Assembly: GCA_041917975.1 (NCBI GenBank)
Contig: JAYRWN010000255.1
Span: 1 to 5,436 of the forward strand
DNA: 5,436 nt
Reading direction: 5' to 3'
DNA from: JAYRWN01 sp041917975
GTDB taxonomy: Bacteria > Bacteroidota > Bacteroidia > Chitinophagales > Saprospiraceae
This document shows positions 4,427 to 5,436 of the stretch, one piece after another (positions within the stretch are counted from its first letter, which is position 1; every line of letters starts with the position of its first letter). The notes beneath the pieces are model-generated. The model was not told where the DNA came from, made no database searches, and saw only the letters and a program-made list of their open reading frames with translations. Made by a program: the position numbers and the translations under genes.

Positions 4427-5436
4427 ATGAAATTCTGTAAGTTATTCATCAGTTTAACTGCCATAGCCTTCCTGGCTATTTTTGTGACCCCGGCAACCCG
4501 GGCCCAGCAAGTCAATATCGGATTTAACTGTGTAGGAGGCGCTCCGGGCGATACCGTCTGTATGGATTTAACCATCGGCGCCATCGACAGCATGTTGTCC
4601 GCCGAAATGACATTGGCCTGGAATCATTTGGCTTTAGAATTTGTAGGTCTGCGCAACGTCCATCCGTCGATGGCCGGTCCATTCACCTTCAATCCCAACC
4701 AAGTTTTAGGCCGGATGAAGATGTTATGGATATCCCCGACTTTTGATTCCGGAACGCGATTTAATGCTGGAGACATACTTTATTCCGTCTGTTTTATAGC
4801 GCGTGGCGCACCTGGAGACTATGCCGTGACCGTGGTAGAAACTAATGCTGACCCTTTTGAATTTGTGCGCAATCCGGGCGTAGTAGTCCCTGTCAATCCG
4901 GGACAACCACCAGGACCAGAGGGATGTGCTATAACCGTCACCAATCCCACTAATTTGGGCGCATTTTTTAAGACTTGCACTGACAGTTCTGGTTTACCCG
5001 GAATTATCACAATCGAAACCTTTGGGGGTTCAGCCCCATATTCTATTATGTGGACAGGTCCTGCTAATGGTAATGGTTCAATAAACACAATAGGGGGGGC
5101 TTTCGTCACTAATCCTGTTCCCCAAGGTAATTATATTTTTACAGTTACTGATAACACCGGTGCTAGTAGGGTCTATAATGTGGCATTAAGCCCTCCCAGT
5201 TCAATGGATAGATTAGCCTATGATATTAATTCCCGTAGTCCATCATGTCAAGGTCGCTCCGATGGTTTGATCGAAATCAGGCCAAGGGGTGGGACACCAC
5301 CTTATTTTGTGGAATGGAGTAATGGTATCATTAATTCTAATCGTATTGATGGACTTTCAGCCGGTTTATATTCTGTAACTGTTAGCGATGCTGCGGGTTG
5401 TCAACGTATCACCCCCTTTACACTTTCAATTCCCCC
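4427..5436 (+). CDS. Secreted cohesin-like/SprB-repeat adhesin-like protein, N-terminal part (3' end outside window)
   Basis: The frame runs open from ATG 4427 to the right edge (336 residues seen). Residues 1-26 are a signal peptide (MKFCK, hydrophobic core, cleavage after TRA before QQ). Residues about 28-140 resemble a cohesin-type beta-sandwich: 'GAPGDTVCMDLTI' (38-50), 'MTLAWNHLALEFVGL' (61-75), 'GRMKMLWIS' (95-103), 'FNAGDILYSVCF' (112-123). A Pro/Gly-rich linker follows (149-166). Two SprB-type repeats then appear: a divergent one (167-256, 'GGSAPYSIMWTGP', 'GNYIFTVTD') and a canonical one (264-336, 'CQGRSDGLIEI', 'GGTPPYFVEWSNG', 'LSAGLYSVTVSDAAGC'). SprB repeats are known from the gliding adhesin SprB of Flavobacterium johnsoniae, and such proteins are exported by the type IX system through a C-terminal domain, not visible here. 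I infer a cell-surface or released adhesin. A TTG at 4415 is an in-frame alternative start, but ATG 4427 gives the better signal peptide. Confidence 0.88.
   Translation, partial: MKFCKLFISLTAIAFLAIFVTPATRAQQVNIGFNCVGGAPGDTVCMDLTIGAIDSMLSAEMTLAWNHLALEFVGLRNVHPSMAGPFTFNPNQVLGRMKMLWISPTFDSGTRFNAGDILYSVCFIARGAPGDYAVTVVETNADPFEFVRNPGVVVPVNPGQPPGPEGCAITVTNPTNLGAFFKTCTDSSGLPGIITIETFGGSAPYSIMWTGPANGNGSINTIGGAFVTNPVPQGNYIFTVTDNTGASRVYNVALSPPSSMDRLAYDINSRSPSCQGRSDGLIEIRPRGGTPPYFVEWSNGIINSNRIDGLSAGLYSVTVSDAAGCQRITPFTLSIP
5093..5099 (+). repeat. G7 homopolymer inside the SprB-repeat gene
   Basis: Seven consecutive G read as part of ATA GGG GGG GCT (residues 222-225) within the first SprB-like repeat. 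Gain of one G would bring a TAA into frame within five codons; loss of one G would run to a TAA near 5188. The tract is therefore a possible slippage point, though seven is short for a proven phase-variable tract. Confidence 0.6.

Noticed and set aside
4819..5109. 96-aa minus-strand frame opposite the adhesin gene
   Set aside because: It is antisense to clear SprB-type coding sequence; its Pro/Gly/Val composition mirrors the opposite strand and no family is recognisable.
1..5436. CRISPR array, tRNA/rRNA, insertion sequence or defence operon
   Set aside because: Reading both strands showed no regularly spaced repeats, cloverleaf-like sequence, transposase motifs or linked defence genes; the DUF4143 ATPase alone is not evidence for one.

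Overview
The window looks like a piece of a Bacteroidota chromosome, most likely from a Saprospiraceae-like environmental lineage. This rests on four things: an SprB-repeat surface protein, a DUF2911 protein and a DUF4143 ATPase (families I know mainly or commonly from this phylum), exported proteins and lipoproteins making up most of the genes, starts without clear Shine-Dalgarno sites, and a perfect Bacteroidota-type -7 promoter element (TAnnTTTG). The assignment is by family recognition only; no database search was possible.

Layout. (1) 2-820, plus strand: the C-terminal part of an AAA+ ATPase of the AAA_14/DUF4143 type, cut by the left edge. (2) 821-1061: a non-coding leader with candidate promoters and a small hairpin. 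(3) 1062-2219, plus: a secreted protein with an unrecognised N-terminal region and a clear C-terminal DUF2911 domain. Its start is best placed at a GTG, 57 codons downstream of the longest possible ATG. (4) 2278-2418, plus: a 46-codon reading frame that is little more than a signal peptide, possibly a gene remnant. (5) 2458-3255, plus: an AT-rich putative lipoprotein made of two divergent copies of a lipocalin-like module. (6) 3256-3433: the gap between convergent genes, with short repeats and weak hairpins. (7) 3434-4135, minus: a class I SAM-dependent methyltransferase with an N-terminal export/lipoprotein signal. (8) 4136-4426: a divergent promoter region with a strong-looking plus-strand promoter and a possible 31-codon leader ORF. 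(9) 4427 to the right edge, plus: the N-terminal 336 residues of a large secreted adhesin-like protein (signal peptide, cohesin-like domain, proline-rich linker, SprB-type repeats), probably a type IX secretion substrate.

The genes do not form one obvious operon or pathway. Four are predicted to be exported or surface-anchored, so the common theme is cell-envelope accessory function. I see no RNA gene, CRISPR array, insertion sequence or defence system. The points most worth a second look are the exported methyltransferase, the internally duplicated AT-rich lipoprotein, the promoter/mini-ORF arrangement before the adhesin, and the G7 tract inside the adhesin. None of these amounts to a demonstrated new system.
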